Assembly: GCA_964439955.1 (NCBI GenBank)
Contig: CAYTPX010000020.1
Span: forward strand, 1 to 32,893
Direction: 5' to 3'
Length of the DNA: 32,893 nt
DNA from: UBA1794 sp964439955
GTDB lineage: Bacteria; Bacteroidota; Bacteroidia; Bacteroidales; Bacteroidaceae
Positions 17,662 to 25,959 of this stretch are shown in pieces (within the stretch, counting starts at the first letter, position 1; each line of letters starts with the position of its first letter). The position numbers and the translations under genes were made by a program. A model generated the notes under the pieces. That model had not been told where the DNA came from and searched no databases. It saw nothing but the letters and a program-made list of their open reading frames with translations.

Positions 17662-18216
17662 TTATTTTAGTTCGTTTTGAATAAGCGTATAAATGCCGGG
17701 CAAGTTCCGCCCGTATCCTTCGTAGTCCAAACCATAGCCTACGATAAAGTCATTCGGGATGCGGAAAAGCGCGTAGTCAATCGGCAAAGAAGCGGCTTTC
17801 AGGTTGTCCGGCTTCAGAAAAAGCACGGCGACATGCACCTCCGAAGGGCGGTATTCCTGCAAAAGCCCCAGCAAACGGGACATTGTAAGCCCCGAATCGA
17901 TGATATCCTCCACCACGACCACGCAACGCCCCTCAATCTTTTCCGAAAGGCCAATCAACTCCCGTACCATGCCCGTGGAAGAAGTCCCCTCATAAGAGGC
18001 CATTTTCACAAAAGAGACCTGGGCGGGGAAGTCGAGGCTACGCAACAAATCGGCAACAAAGACGAACGAACCATTCAGAACGCCCAAGAACAACGGGTCT
18101 TTCTCCCGCAAATCACGGCTGATGCGCCCGGCCATGTCTTGGACGCGCCGTGCGATGGCTTCGGGTGTGAAGGTCAAACCAAACGTTTTACCAAGGATTT
18201 GTACCGTCTTGTGCAT
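17662..18216 (-). CDS. hpt: Hypoxanthine phosphoribosyltransferase
   Basis: Hpt salvages hypoxanthine (and guanine) with PRPP to give IMP or GMP. The 184-residue protein carries the PRPP-binding loop VVVVEDIIDSGL at 99-110, the early LGVLNGSFVFVADLLR segment, the flexible loop SYEGTSSTG, and DYALFRIPNDFIVGYGLDYEG for base binding. It lies 11 bases before adk and 37 bases after the DUF4831 gene. This arrangement links purine base salvage and nucleotide phosphorylation in one transcript. Confidence 0.95.
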   Translation of the reverse strand: MHKTVQILGKTFGLTFTPEAIARRVQDMAGRISRDLREKDPLFLGVLNGSFVFVADLLRSLDFPAQVSFVKMASYEGTSSTGMVRELIGLSEKIEGRCVVVVEDIIDSGLTMSRLLGLLQEYRPSEVHVAVLFLKPDNLKAASLPIDYALFRIPNDFIVGYGLDYEGYGRNLPGIYTLIQNELK

Positions 18217-18253
18217 AACTTTCCTGAAAACTGTGCCGGGCCGCTGCCCGAGG

Positions 18254-19381
18254 TCACTCCATCCCGTCCTGCCAAACTTTCAGCAGTGAGCCGTCCTGGG
18301 GGTTGAACAATACATGGAATGTGCTCTTCTTGTCGAACAACTCGTTCAGCAGTACATCCGTGTTCCCCATCTGCGCTATCTTATACTCGGCCACGAACAA
18401 GTCGCTTTGCGGCGTATAGACCGCGAAATCGACACGCTCCGGGACATTATAGACAACGCCCGCCATCAGCTGCGACTCACCCTTCCGGGCCCGCTTCTCG
18501 GCCTCCTTCATCATCTTGTCCACGCGCTTCTGTTCCTCTTCCGTGCGCGGGGTCTTGTCCGGCACGGTGCGCTGGCTCGTCAGGCTATAGTAAACCGGCT
18601 CTCCAGCCAGGTTGTCGGCATCGACAACCCCCAGTTTCTTGGAAAAACGGAACAACACGGCTTCCTCGACTTCCGCATCCGGCTCCACCACGAAGGTGAA
18701 TTGCTTCACATCTTCCTCTGTGGTCCCACAAAAAACGGAAGACAAGGCCGCTTCCTGCTCGTTCATCTGCTTCAACACGATCTGCATGGAAGCCCCGTCT
18801 TGGGGCATGTTTTCCAGTTCGCCCCGGGTCAGGTCATTGCGCCGCTCGCGGATTTGATAGATTTCATCGGCAATGAGGCGCGCCGTGGCCATGGCCGAGG
18901 CCGCCCGTATGATGTCCTTCGTATAATATTCCTCCGGGGAGGGCTTCTTCTGGGGCACTACCTCTACCGGCTGGGGGGCTTGGGGAGGCGTATAGTCTTG
19001 CCGGTCGTTGATGGCCAGCAACATGCCCTCGGGCGAAAGCTGGGCGCGGGAGGTGATGCTCTTCCCCGTGAGTTGGACGAAAAAAACCTTCCGCGGGTCG
19101 GGCACGGCCGCGCAATATGCTTCCACTTTTTGCAGCTCCCACTGTACCGAGGCCTCGGGCTGAACGTCGGGGAGGCGCAGGTATTCTTCTGCGTAGCGGC
19201 AATACTGCCCCGGGGTGTACGTCTTCTTCACTGCCGTCACCGTCACCATGATCCGGTTCCGGGGCAACATATAGGTAATACCCCCGGTCTGCGCCTTGTC
19301 GCTCCCGTAGGCGGAGACTTCCGTCTGCGCCGGAAGGAGGCAGGAGCACAGCAGGGCAGAAAAAAACAAGATATGCTTCAT
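18254..19381 (-). CDS. Exported DUF4831 family protein
   Basis: This 375-residue protein begins MKHILFFSALLCSCLLPAQ, a signal peptide with cleavage near PAQ or a weak lipobox at Cys14. The mature part contains TYMLPRNRIMVTVTAVKKTY and TPGQYCRYAEEYLRL, hallmarks of the DUF4831 family in Bacteroidales. The function is unknown. A basic, charged stretch rich in Glu and Lys (TEEEQKRVDKMMKEAEKRAR) lies at about 275-300. The frame is open to 19519, but a promoter at 19409-19416 and the signal peptide support the ATG at 19381. It sits upstream of hpt with a 37-base gap and may lead that operon. Confidence 0.85.
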   Translation of the reverse strand: MKHILFFSALLCSCLLPAQTEVSAYGSDKAQTGGITYMLPRNRIMVTVTAVKKTYTPGQYCRYAEEYLRLPDVQPEASVQWELQKVEAYCAAVPDPRKVFFVQLTGKSITSRAQLSPEGMLLAINDRQDYTPPQAPQPVEVVPQKKPSPEEYYTKDIIRAASAMATARLIADEIYQIRERRNDLTRGELENMPQDGASMQIVLKQMNEQEAALSSVFCGTTEEDVKQFTFVVEPDAEVEEAVLFRFSKKLGVVDADNLAGEPVYYSLTSQRTVPDKTPRTEEEQKRVDKMMKEAEKRARKGESQLMAGVVYNVPERVDFAVYTPQSDLFVAEYKIAQMGNTDVLLNELFDKKSTFHVLFNPQDGSLLKVWQDGME

Positions 19382-19408
19382 TTCGATTCGGTTTTCCGCT
19401 TTTCTTGG

Positions 19409-19416
19409 CAAATGTA
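19409..19416 (-). promoter_or_regulatory. -7 promoter element of the DUF4831-hpt-adk run
   Basis: The minus strand reads TACATTTG followed by C, a TAnnTTTG match. It lies 27 bases before the DUF4831 ATG and may drive the whole minus-strand housekeeping cluster. Confidence 0.6.
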
Positions 19417-19477
19417 AGGCTTTTCCCCGTAAATGCAGAGTTTTTTGCCCAAGAAATGCAGCACTTGCATAAAAAAG

Positions 19478-19507
19478 CCCCGGCACTTCCCGCATCAAGT
19501 GCCGGGG
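19478..19507 (-). terminator. Rho-independent terminator after the NAD(P)HX repair gene
   Basis: CCCCGGCACTT (19478-19488) pairs with AAGTGCCGGGG (19497-19507) over 11 bp with an eight-base loop. On the minus strand GC and then a run of six T (19471-19476) follows. This is a textbook terminator, 44 bases past the stop. Confidence 0.8.
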
Positions 19508-19550
19508 TTCTCCCGCCATCCCGCGCCCGGGGGAGGGGGAAGGCGGCGGG

Positions 19551-21077
19551 CTACTTTTCGAGTTGCTCCCAAGCCTTGGGAAGCGCCCGCACTATGTCGC
19601 TGGCCGTCATGCCCCGCATTCCTACCTCGCGCGCCGCGACATCGCCGGCCATCCCGTGCAGGTAAACGCCCAAGATGGTGGCCTGGCGCGGCGCGTAGCC
19701 CTGCGCCAGGAGCGAAAGGAGGACGCCGGTCAAGACGTCGCCGCTTCCGGCAGTGGCCATTCCCGGGTTGCCGGTCGTGTTGAAGTAAACGGACTTGTCG
19801 GGGAATACCGAAGCCGTATAGGCACTTTTCAAAACGATTATCAGGTTGGCCGCCTGGGCCAGCTCGCGCGCCATTTGCAGCCGTTCATAAGCGTTCTGGC
19901 AATCCCCCAGGATACGCTCCAGCTCCTTCGGGTGCGGCGTAATAATCGTATTCTGGGGCAGCTTCCTCAACAAGGGGAGACGCTTGGCGATGATGTTGAG
20001 CGCGTCGGCATCGAGCACCAAAGACTTCCGCCCGAGCCCGTCCAAAAGGGCGGAGAAAGCCGCCACCGCCTCGTCCGAAGTGCCCAATCCCGGCCCGACG
20101 GCCAAGGCATTATAGCCCTCCACTTTCGGCGCACGGCTGAAGACGCACTCTGAAGGGTCGATGGAGAGCACAGCCTCCGGACGCCCTATTTGCAAGACCG
20201 GCACGTTCACCGCCGGGGTGTGGACAGTGAGCTTCCCGATACCCGAATGCAATGCCCCCCCGGCAGCCAGCAAGGCGGCACCGCCCATCCCATAGCTGCC
20301 AGCAATAAGCAGGCCGTGGCCCTGCACCCCCTTATGCGCGAACTTCGACAAAGGGCGGACGAATGCCTTCACATCGTCATGCTCTACACGGAAATATGAC
20401 GTGTCGAGAATGCGAATGGCCTCGGGACTCAACTTAATGTCCAAAATTTGCCAGTCCCCCAAGTAAACGGCCGTTTCCGGAAAGAAGAAGCATAGTTTCG
20501 GGTGCTGGAAAGTAAATGTGTAAGAAGCCCGCACGATATGTTCTGGGTCGTTGTCCGTGTTGTCTTCCGCCATCAGCCCCGAAGGCAAATCGATGGAAGC
20601 AATGGTGGCGCCCGACTGGTTCAGAAACTTCACAATCGACGCAAAGGCGCCTTCCAACGGGCGGGACAAACCCGTCCCGAACAGGCCATCAACGACCAGC
20701 ATGCCTTGGCTTATGTAAGGGAAATCGAACCGTACTCCCCGCGTCACTTCAACAAACTGGCGCTTCGACGTACGGCTCCGCAGGAATTCGCGGTTCGTTT
20801 CGCAGGACGGGCTCAAACGGTCGTACGGATTAAAGAGGTATGTACAAACCGAGGCATAGCCCGCGTCCTGCAACAGGCGGGCGACCGCCAAGGCATCCCC
20901 CCCGTTATTGCCCGGCCCCGCAAATACATGCACCGGAACCTCCTTCGGGAATCGCTCCTTGATAGCATGGACGAAAGCGGAGGCAGCCCGCTCCATCAAG
21001 TCTACCTCGGATATCGGCTCGTTCTGAATCGTGTATCGATCAATTTCCCTTATCTGCTCGGCTTCAAAAATCTTCAT
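19551..21077 (-). CDS. nnr: Bifunctional NAD(P)H-hydrate epimerase / ADP-dependent NAD(P)H-hydrate dehydratase
   Basis: This cytosolic enzyme repairs NADHX and NADPHX, hydrated forms of NAD(P)H. The N-terminal epimerase domain (1 to about 215; YjeF_N, GPGNNGGD at 54-61, DGLFGTGLSRPL) interconverts the R and S forms. The C-terminal ribokinase-like domain (about 225-508) dehydrates the S form using ADP. It shows HKGVQGHGLLIAGSYGMGGA, VGPGLG, TPHPKELERI and TGNPGMATAGSGDVLTG. The usual GTGD is AGSGD here, a mild change. The 508-residue length is normal for the fusion. It has its own promoter and terminator. Confidence 0.96.
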   Translation of the reverse strand: MKIFEAEQIREIDRYTIQNEPISEVDLMERAASAFVHAIKERFPKEVPVHVFAGPGNNGGDALAVARLLQDAGYASVCTYLFNPYDRLSPSCETNREFLRSRTSKRQFVEVTRGVRFDFPYISQGMLVVDGLFGTGLSRPLEGAFASIVKFLNQSGATIASIDLPSGLMAEDNTDNDPEHIVRASYTFTFQHPKLCFFFPETAVYLGDWQILDIKLSPEAIRILDTSYFRVEHDDVKAFVRPLSKFAHKGVQGHGLLIAGSYGMGGAALLAAGGALHSGIGKLTVHTPAVNVPVLQIGRPEAVLSIDPSECVFSRAPKVEGYNALAVGPGLGTSDEAVAAFSALLDGLGRKSLVLDADALNIIAKRLPLLRKLPQNTIITPHPKELERILGDCQNAYERLQMARELAQAANLIIVLKSAYTASVFPDKSVYFNTTGNPGMATAGSGDVLTGVLLSLLAQGYAPRQATILGVYLHGMAGDVAAREVGMRGMTASDIVRALPKAWEQLEK

Positions 21078-21114
21078 TTCATCAAATATTTATAATTGGG
21101 CGGTTTTTTCCGCG

Positions 21115-21122
21115 CAAAGGTA
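21115..21122 (-). promoter_or_regulatory. nnr -7 promoter element
   Basis: The minus strand reads TACCTTTG followed by C, a perfect TAnnTTTG match, 37 bases before the nnr ATG. Confidence 0.6.
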
Positions 21123-21131
21123 ACATTTCTG

Positions 21132-21162
21132 TTGGATATTCAGAGAAATGAACGTAATTTTG
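21132..21162 (+). promoter_or_regulatory. Promoter of the POT transporter gene (TTG-N20-TAATTTTG)
   Basis: TTG at 21132-21134 and TAATTTTG at 21155-21162, followed by C, fit both Bacteroidota elements with 20 bases between them. The ATG is 29 bases downstream. It is divergent from the nnr promoter, so the two share about 50 bases of control region. Confidence 0.65.
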
Positions 21163-21191
21163 CCGCTAATTCAACAAAAAGGATAACAAAA

Positions 21192-22814
21192 ATGAGCAAA
21201 CATCAAGGACATCCCAAGGGTTTATACCTACTCTTTGCAACCGAAATGTGGGAACGATTCAGCTACTACGGAATGCGTGCGCTATTCGTCCTCTATATGA
21301 CAAAAGCATTGCTATTAAGTGACAAAGAAGCCGCAAGCATTTACGGAAGTTATACAGGTTTAGTGTACCTTACCCCTTTGCTGGGGGGATATATCGCTGA
21401 CCGTTACTGGGGAAACCGTCGCTCCATTACGACCGGCAGCTTACTTATGGCGACAGGACAGTTCCTCATGTTCTTTAGCGCCTTGTGCTTCGACTCCACG
21501 CTCTTCGCTGACGTTTTCGGCGAACGGGGCTTCGCCAAATGGCTCATGTTCTGCGGACTCGGATTACTGATTCTGGGAAATGGCTTTTTCAAGCCGAATA
21601 TCTCCACGATGGTGGGCGATTTGTACGCTCCCACCGACAAGCGTAAGGACTCGGCCTTCACCATTTTTTATATGGGCATCAACCTAGGTGCCACGATCGC
21701 CCCCCTTTGGTGCGGATTCGTGGGGGACACGGACAATCCCGCCGACTTCAAGTGGGGATTCCTATCTGCCGCAATCGGGATGCTGATAGGCTTGACCGTG
21801 TTTAAGTCATTGGGGAACAAATACCTCCACACTCCCGAAGGGAAACAAATCGGCCTCAAACCGGAAACCAGCAAGGCACGCAACGATCAACCCGCCGCAA
21901 CCGGCCAAGAAAATCCGGAAGCGAATCCAGCCCATACGAAGGCGCGCGTGGCCGGCATAAGCATAGGAGCCATCGTCTTGTTCCTGCTTTTTTCCATTAA
22001 CTATTCCTCATTCGGTGATGCCGGGATAGGACTTTTCGAAAATACAGACTGGATTGGTTCGCTTATCTACACCACTTGCATCATCATTCCGATATTCATT
22101 GCCTCCGACAAGTCCTTGACCAAATTGGAACGCTCCCGCATCTACGTCATCTACATCGTGGCTTTTTTCGTCATCTTCTTCTGGGCCGCCTTCGAACAGG
22201 CAGGGAGTTCACTCACCCTCTTTGCCGACCGCAACATAGACCGCCACATCTTCGGGTGGGAAATGCCCGCCTCCTACTTCCAAAGCGTGAACGCGATTTT
22301 CGTTGTCCTCTTCGCCCCCATCATGGCCTCCATCTGGTCTTTCCTGAACAAGCATAAGAAAGAGCCGGCCTCGCCTATGAAGCAATCCATAGGCTTGCTC
22401 CTCCTGGCATTGGGATACTTGCTAATATCTTTCGGCGTACAAGGCGTCGACTCCAGCACAAAGGTCTGTATGCTCTGGCTCATAGGGCTCTATTTCCTGC
22501 ACACCATCGGCGAGCTCTGCCTGTCGCCGATCGGATTGTCCCTCGTCAGCAAATTAGCGCCCGCCCGCTTTGCCTCGTTACTGATGGGCGTATGGCTCAT
22601 GAGTACGGCCGCCAGCAACAAACTTGCCGGGCTCTTGGCCGGTCTCCTGCCCGTAGCCCCCGACGGGAGCACCGTCGTCAAGCATTTCTTAGGCTACGAA
22701 ATAGCCAACCTCCACGACTTCTTCCTCCTGTTCTGCTGCATGAGCGCCATTGCTGGCGTATTGATGCTCTGCTGCGTGAAAAAGATGGTCACAATGATGC
22801 ACGGAGTCCGGTAA
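21192..22814 (+). CDS. Proton-dependent oligopeptide (POT/PTR2 family) transporter
   Basis: This is an inner-membrane symporter that takes up di- or tripeptides with protons. The 540-residue protein begins MSKHQGHPKGLYLLFATEMW. The next residues, ERFSYYGMRALFVLYM, complete the PTR signature ExxERFxYYG. GGYIADRYWGNRRSI is the family loop after span 2, and FFKPNISTMVGDLY and FYMGINLGATIAPL are further POT signatures. About 14 hydrophobic spans are visible. An in-frame extension to 21096 contains the promoter and is rejected as coding. The rhamnosidase gene follows after 117 bases. Peptide specificity is by family only. Confidence 0.95.
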   Translation: MSKHQGHPKGLYLLFATEMWERFSYYGMRALFVLYMTKALLLSDKEAASIYGSYTGLVYLTPLLGGYIADRYWGNRRSITTGSLLMATGQFLMFFSALCFDSTLFADVFGERGFAKWLMFCGLGLLILGNGFFKPNISTMVGDLYAPTDKRKDSAFTIFYMGINLGATIAPLWCGFVGDTDNPADFKWGFLSAAIGMLIGLTVFKSLGNKYLHTPEGKQIGLKPETSKARNDQPAATGQENPEANPAHTKARVAGISIGAIVLFLLFSINYSSFGDAGIGLFENTDWIGSLIYTTCIIIPIFIASDKSLTKLERSRIYVIYIVAFFVIFFWAAFEQAGSSLTLFADRNIDRHIFGWEMPASYFQSVNAIFVVLFAPIMASIWSFLNKHKKEPASPMKQSIGLLLLALGYLLISFGVQGVDSSTKVCMLWLIGLYFLHTIGELCLSPIGLSLVSKLAPARFASLLMGVWLMSTAASNKLAGLLAGLLPVAPDGSTVVKHFLGYEIANLHDFFLLFCCMSAIAGVLMLCCVKKMVTMMHGVR

Positions 22815-22931
22815 CGAATCCATCGTAGGGAAGCGCCTTGCCCCCGACGGGCCGGGCGCTCCCCTACGGCAGATTCCGCCACTCCACACATCCCCCTTAC
22901 AACAACCCCGCCAGCTACCCCCATCATCCCC

Positions 22932-25736
22932 ATGAAAAACCTACGCCTTTTCTTTTTTGCGCTGGCACTTTCGGCAATAAGCGCCGCCACGAACGCGCAA
23001 AAGACGCAGCCCTGCGAAACACGTTGCGAACAACAAGCCAGCCCTGCCCACATAGCAACCGGGCGACCGGCCTTCTCTTGGCAGTTAAAAGCCAGTTCCC
23101 GCGGCGTCATGCAAAAAGCCTACCGCATCATAGTGGCTGATACCCCCACGGCCCTAAGCAAGGAAGAAGGGCTTTTGTGGGATTCCGGGAAGCGCGAAAC
23201 GGAAGAATCGCTCCACATTCCCTACGAAGGACAATCCCTCCGGCCCTTCCAAAGCTATTATTGGAAGGTAAAAGTCTGGGGCAACCTCGGCCACGAGCCG
23301 CAATGGAGCGAAATGCAGCAATTCCAAACCGGGCCGCTCGAGGACGCCGACTGGCATCCCGCGCGCTGGATCGCAATGGACACGATAAGCCCGCAGCACC
23401 TCATCTTCCCCAGATACCAAGCGCCAGAAACTCCACACTCCCAAGAATTCATAGAACCGCGGATGCCCCAATTCAGGAAAGAGTTCCGTGTAGACAAGAA
23501 AATACGCGCCGCGCACGCCTACGTGTCGGGCTTGGGGCACTTCGAACTCTGCATAAACGGGGAAAAGGCCAGCGATCATTTCTTAGACCCTGCCTGGAGT
23601 CGCTACGACCGCAAGTCCTTATACGTGACATACGACATAACCCACCTGATACACAAAGGGGAAAACGTGGTTACCGTGCGCCTGGGCAACGGATTCCTAC
23701 ACATTCCCCGTACAAACGACCGCTACCACAAGCTCATCAGCACCTTCTCTGCGCCCAAGATGATAGGCAAAATACGAATCGACTATGCCGACGGGAGCAC
23801 AAGCGAACTCTGCACGGACAAAAGCTGGAAGGTTTCGCACAGCCCCCTCACCTTCTCCAGCATCTATGGCGGGGAAGACTACGACGCGACCTTGGAGCCG
23901 GAAGGATGGGAAAAAGCGGGATTCGACGACTCCGGCTGGGCAAACGCCACGGAACTCCCCGGCAACGGGAAACTCGCCCCGCAGGAATCGCTCCCGTTGA
24001 AGGCCAGGGAACGCTTCGGGGCAATCCGCATCTATGAACCCAAGCCGGGCATTTTCATCTACGATTTCGGGCAAAATGCCTCCGGCATCATACAATTAAC
24101 GGCCAGGGGCAGCCGGGGAGCAAAAATCACCCTGCGCCCAGCCGAATACTTGACGGCGGACAGCTTGGCCGACCAACGCAGCAGCGGGCAACCCTACCTG
24201 TTCTCCTACACCCTCGCAGGAGGGAAGAGCGAAACATGGACGCCTTCGTTCACCTACTACGGCTTCCGCTACGTGCAAGTAGAAAACGCCGTACCTGCCG
24301 GGCACGAGGCTTCGCCCGGATTGCCCGTGATCGAAGACCTGCAAATGCTGCACACCTCCAACAGCGCCGAGGCCGTCGGCACATTCGACTGCTCCGACAG
24401 CCTGTTCAATGCCATCTATTCCCTCATCGACTGGTCTATCAAAAGCAACCTGAGCCACGTCATCACCGACTGCCCGCACAGGGAAAAATTAGGATGGCTT
24501 GAGGTTCCCCACCTGATGAGCCGTTCCTTGTCGTATTGCTACGACATGCAACAGTTGTTCCACAAGATCATCGACGACATGCAGGACTCCCAACTGCCCA
24601 ATGGGCTCATACCAAGCACCGCGCCCGAGTACACGGCCTTCGGCGAGGACTTCCGCGATTCTCCCGAGTGGGGCAGCGCCGGGATCATACTGCCGTGGTT
24701 CCTCTACGAATGGTATGGGGACAAGAGCGCCCTCGAGGAACATTTCGACATGATGGCACGCTACACCGACTACTTGGCGGGACGCGCCGAGGGAAACATC
24801 TTATACCACGGACTGGGCGACTGGTATGACATAGGGCCCGCACATCCCGGTTACAGCCAACTCACCTCGCGCGGACTGACGCCAACCGCCATCTACTACC
24901 ACGACTTGCGCATCATGGCCCAAGCCGCACAGCTGCTCGGGAAAGATAGCCTGTCCCAACTCTACGGGCAGCGGGCAGCCGAAGTCAAAAGAGCCTTCAA
25001 CCAAAAATTCTTCAACCCGGAAAAAGGATATTACGACCAAGGCAGCCAAACGGCAAACGCCATGGCCCTCTGCCTGGGGCTGGCCGAAGAAAAAGACCGC
25101 GACGGCTGCCTCCAGCAACTCGTCGCCGACATACGCCTGCACGGGAACAGCATGACATCTGGCGACATCGGCTTCAACTTCCTCATACAAGCCCTCTCCG
25201 ACAACGGATGCGCGGAAGTCCTGTACGAGATGAACAAGCAGACCGACAAGCCCGGCTACGGCTACCAAATCAAACAGGGTGCCACTTCGCTCACCGAGTC
25301 ATGGGCAGCCCTGAAAACCGCCTCCCACAACCACTGCATGCTTGGCCACCTGATAGGGTGGTTCTACCAAGGCTTAGGCGGCATACGCCCTGCCCCCGGG
25401 GGCAAGGCATTCAAAGAATTCACCTTATGCCCCGAACCCGTGGGCGACATGCGCCATGCCTCGGCCACGTTCCGTTCACCCTACGGCCTCATCGGAAGCC
25501 GGTGGGAGATAACCGGGGAGCAACGCTTCGTCTACCGGGTCACGGTGCCGCCCAACACGCAAGCAACCGTCTGCCTCCCGGCCAGCAATCCCGACGACGT
25601 GGAGGAAAGCGGGAAGCCCATAGCCGGGCACGGCGAAATACGCTATGCCGGAAAGGCCGGCGATCGTTGCACCTACATTATAGGGTCGGGGGAATACGAG
25701 TTTTCCTGCCCTTGGCTTGGCCGCACCGGCAACTGA
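22932..25736 (+). CDS. Exported GH78 alpha-L-rhamnosidase
   Basis: This enzyme probably releases alpha-L-rhamnose from plant glycosides, rhamnogalacturonan side chains or bacterial polysaccharides. The 934-residue protein has a signal peptide (MKNLRLFFFALALSAISAAT, then NAQ). A fibronectin-like start (about 30-135, ASPAHIATGRPAFSWQL) is followed by the N-terminal rhamnosidase beta domain (AHAYVSGLGHFELCINGEK at about 196). The middle domain carries FIYDFGQNASG. The (alpha/alpha)6 catalytic domain is next, with DCPHREKLGWLE at 513-524, where the family general acid lies. A C-terminal beta domain ends the protein. The length is typical. There is no SusC/D pair, regulator or other glycosidase directly around it, so the substrate is open. 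Confidence 0.93.
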   Translation: MKNLRLFFFALALSAISAATNAQKTQPCETRCEQQASPAHIATGRPAFSWQLKASSRGVMQKAYRIIVADTPTALSKEEGLLWDSGKRETEESLHIPYEGQSLRPFQSYYWKVKVWGNLGHEPQWSEMQQFQTGPLEDADWHPARWIAMDTISPQHLIFPRYQAPETPHSQEFIEPRMPQFRKEFRVDKKIRAAHAYVSGLGHFELCINGEKASDHFLDPAWSRYDRKSLYVTYDITHLIHKGENVVTVRLGNGFLHIPRTNDRYHKLISTFSAPKMIGKIRIDYADGSTSELCTDKSWKVSHSPLTFSSIYGGEDYDATLEPEGWEKAGFDDSGWANATELPGNGKLAPQESLPLKARERFGAIRIYEPKPGIFIYDFGQNASGIIQLTARGSRGAKITLRPAEYLTADSLADQRSSGQPYLFSYTLAGGKSETWTPSFTYYGFRYVQVENAVPAGHEASPGLPVIEDLQMLHTSNSAEAVGTFDCSDSLFNAIYSLIDWSIKSNLSHVITDCPHREKLGWLEVPHLMSRSLSYCYDMQQLFHKIIDDMQDSQLPNGLIPSTAPEYTAFGEDFRDSPEWGSAGIILPWFLYEWYGDKSALEEHFDMMARYTDYLAGRAEGNILYHGLGDWYDIGPAHPGYSQLTSRGLTPTAIYYHDLRIMAQAAQLLGKDSLSQLYGQRAAEVKRAFNQKFFNPEKGYYDQGSQTANAMALCLGLAEEKDRDGCLQQLVADIRLHGNSMTSGDIGFNFLIQALSDNGCAEVLYEMNKQTDKPGYGYQIKQGATSLTESWAALKTASHNHCMLGHLIGWFYQGLGGIRPAPGGKAFKEFTLCPEPVGDMRHASATFRSPYGLIGSRWEITGEQRFVYRVTVPPNTQATVCLPASNPDDVEESGKPIAGHGEIRYAGKAGDRCTYIIGSGEYEFSCPWLGRTGN

Positions 25737-25756
25737 CACGGCGCACTTGGAAAACC

Positions 25757-25788
25757 CCTGCGGCACTTTTCTCCAAAAGTGCCGCAGG
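25757..25788 (+). terminator. Terminator-like hairpin after the GH78 gene
   Basis: CCTGCGGCACTTTT (25757-25770) pairs perfectly with AAAAGTGCCGCAGG (25775-25788) around the tetraloop CTCC. The T-run is inside the stem rather than after it. It lies 20 bases past the stop codon and so probably ends the GH78 transcript. Confidence 0.65.
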
Positions 25789-25881
25789 AAATCTGAAAAA
25801 ACACTGCCCCTTTCCACATCCCATAAAGCCCTTTCCACCCGCCCCGGCAGGGAAAATTCACGAAAACAGGCGCTTTTTCAT

Positions 25882-25899
25882 GGAACAAAAACTTGTTCC
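25882..25899. promoter_or_regulatory. 18-bp palindrome, candidate operator of the hdr-flx operon
   Basis: GGAACAAAAACTTGTTCC is a perfect 7-bp inverted repeat with a four-base spacer. Its right arm contains the TTG that serves as the putative -33 element. Overlap with a promoter element is typical of a repressor site. It does not match the Rex (TTGTGA..TCACAA) or FNR (TTGAT..ATCAA) consensus. The binding factor is unknown. Confidence 0.4.
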
Positions 25900-25920
25900 C
25901 ATGCTTTTTCGTTATATTTA
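25893..25920 (+). promoter_or_regulatory. Candidate promoter of the hdr-flx operon (TTG-N17-TATATTTA)
   Basis: TTG at 25893-25895 and TATATTTA at 25913-25920 give a near match to TTG-N19-TAnnTTTG, with A in place of the last G. The hdrC-like ATG is 39 bases downstream. Confidence 0.5.
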
Positions 25921-25959
25921 CGGGCATAAATGGACAAGACTTCATACTAACACAGGGCT

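Noticed and set aside
18314..19417. 367-codon plus-strand frame antisense to the DUF4831 gene
   Set aside because: It has no family sequence, promoter or plausible start. The minus strand carries a signal peptide and DUF4831 motifs.
22829..22865. Terminator between the POT transporter and GH78 genes
   Set aside because: AGCGCC and GGCGCT can pair imperfectly, but there is no T-run and the stem contains bulges. The support is too weak to list.
25882..25899. Rex or FNR binding site
   Set aside because: The arms are in the wrong order and sequence for TTGTGA..TCACAA or TTGAT..ATCAA, so I call it only an unassigned palindrome.
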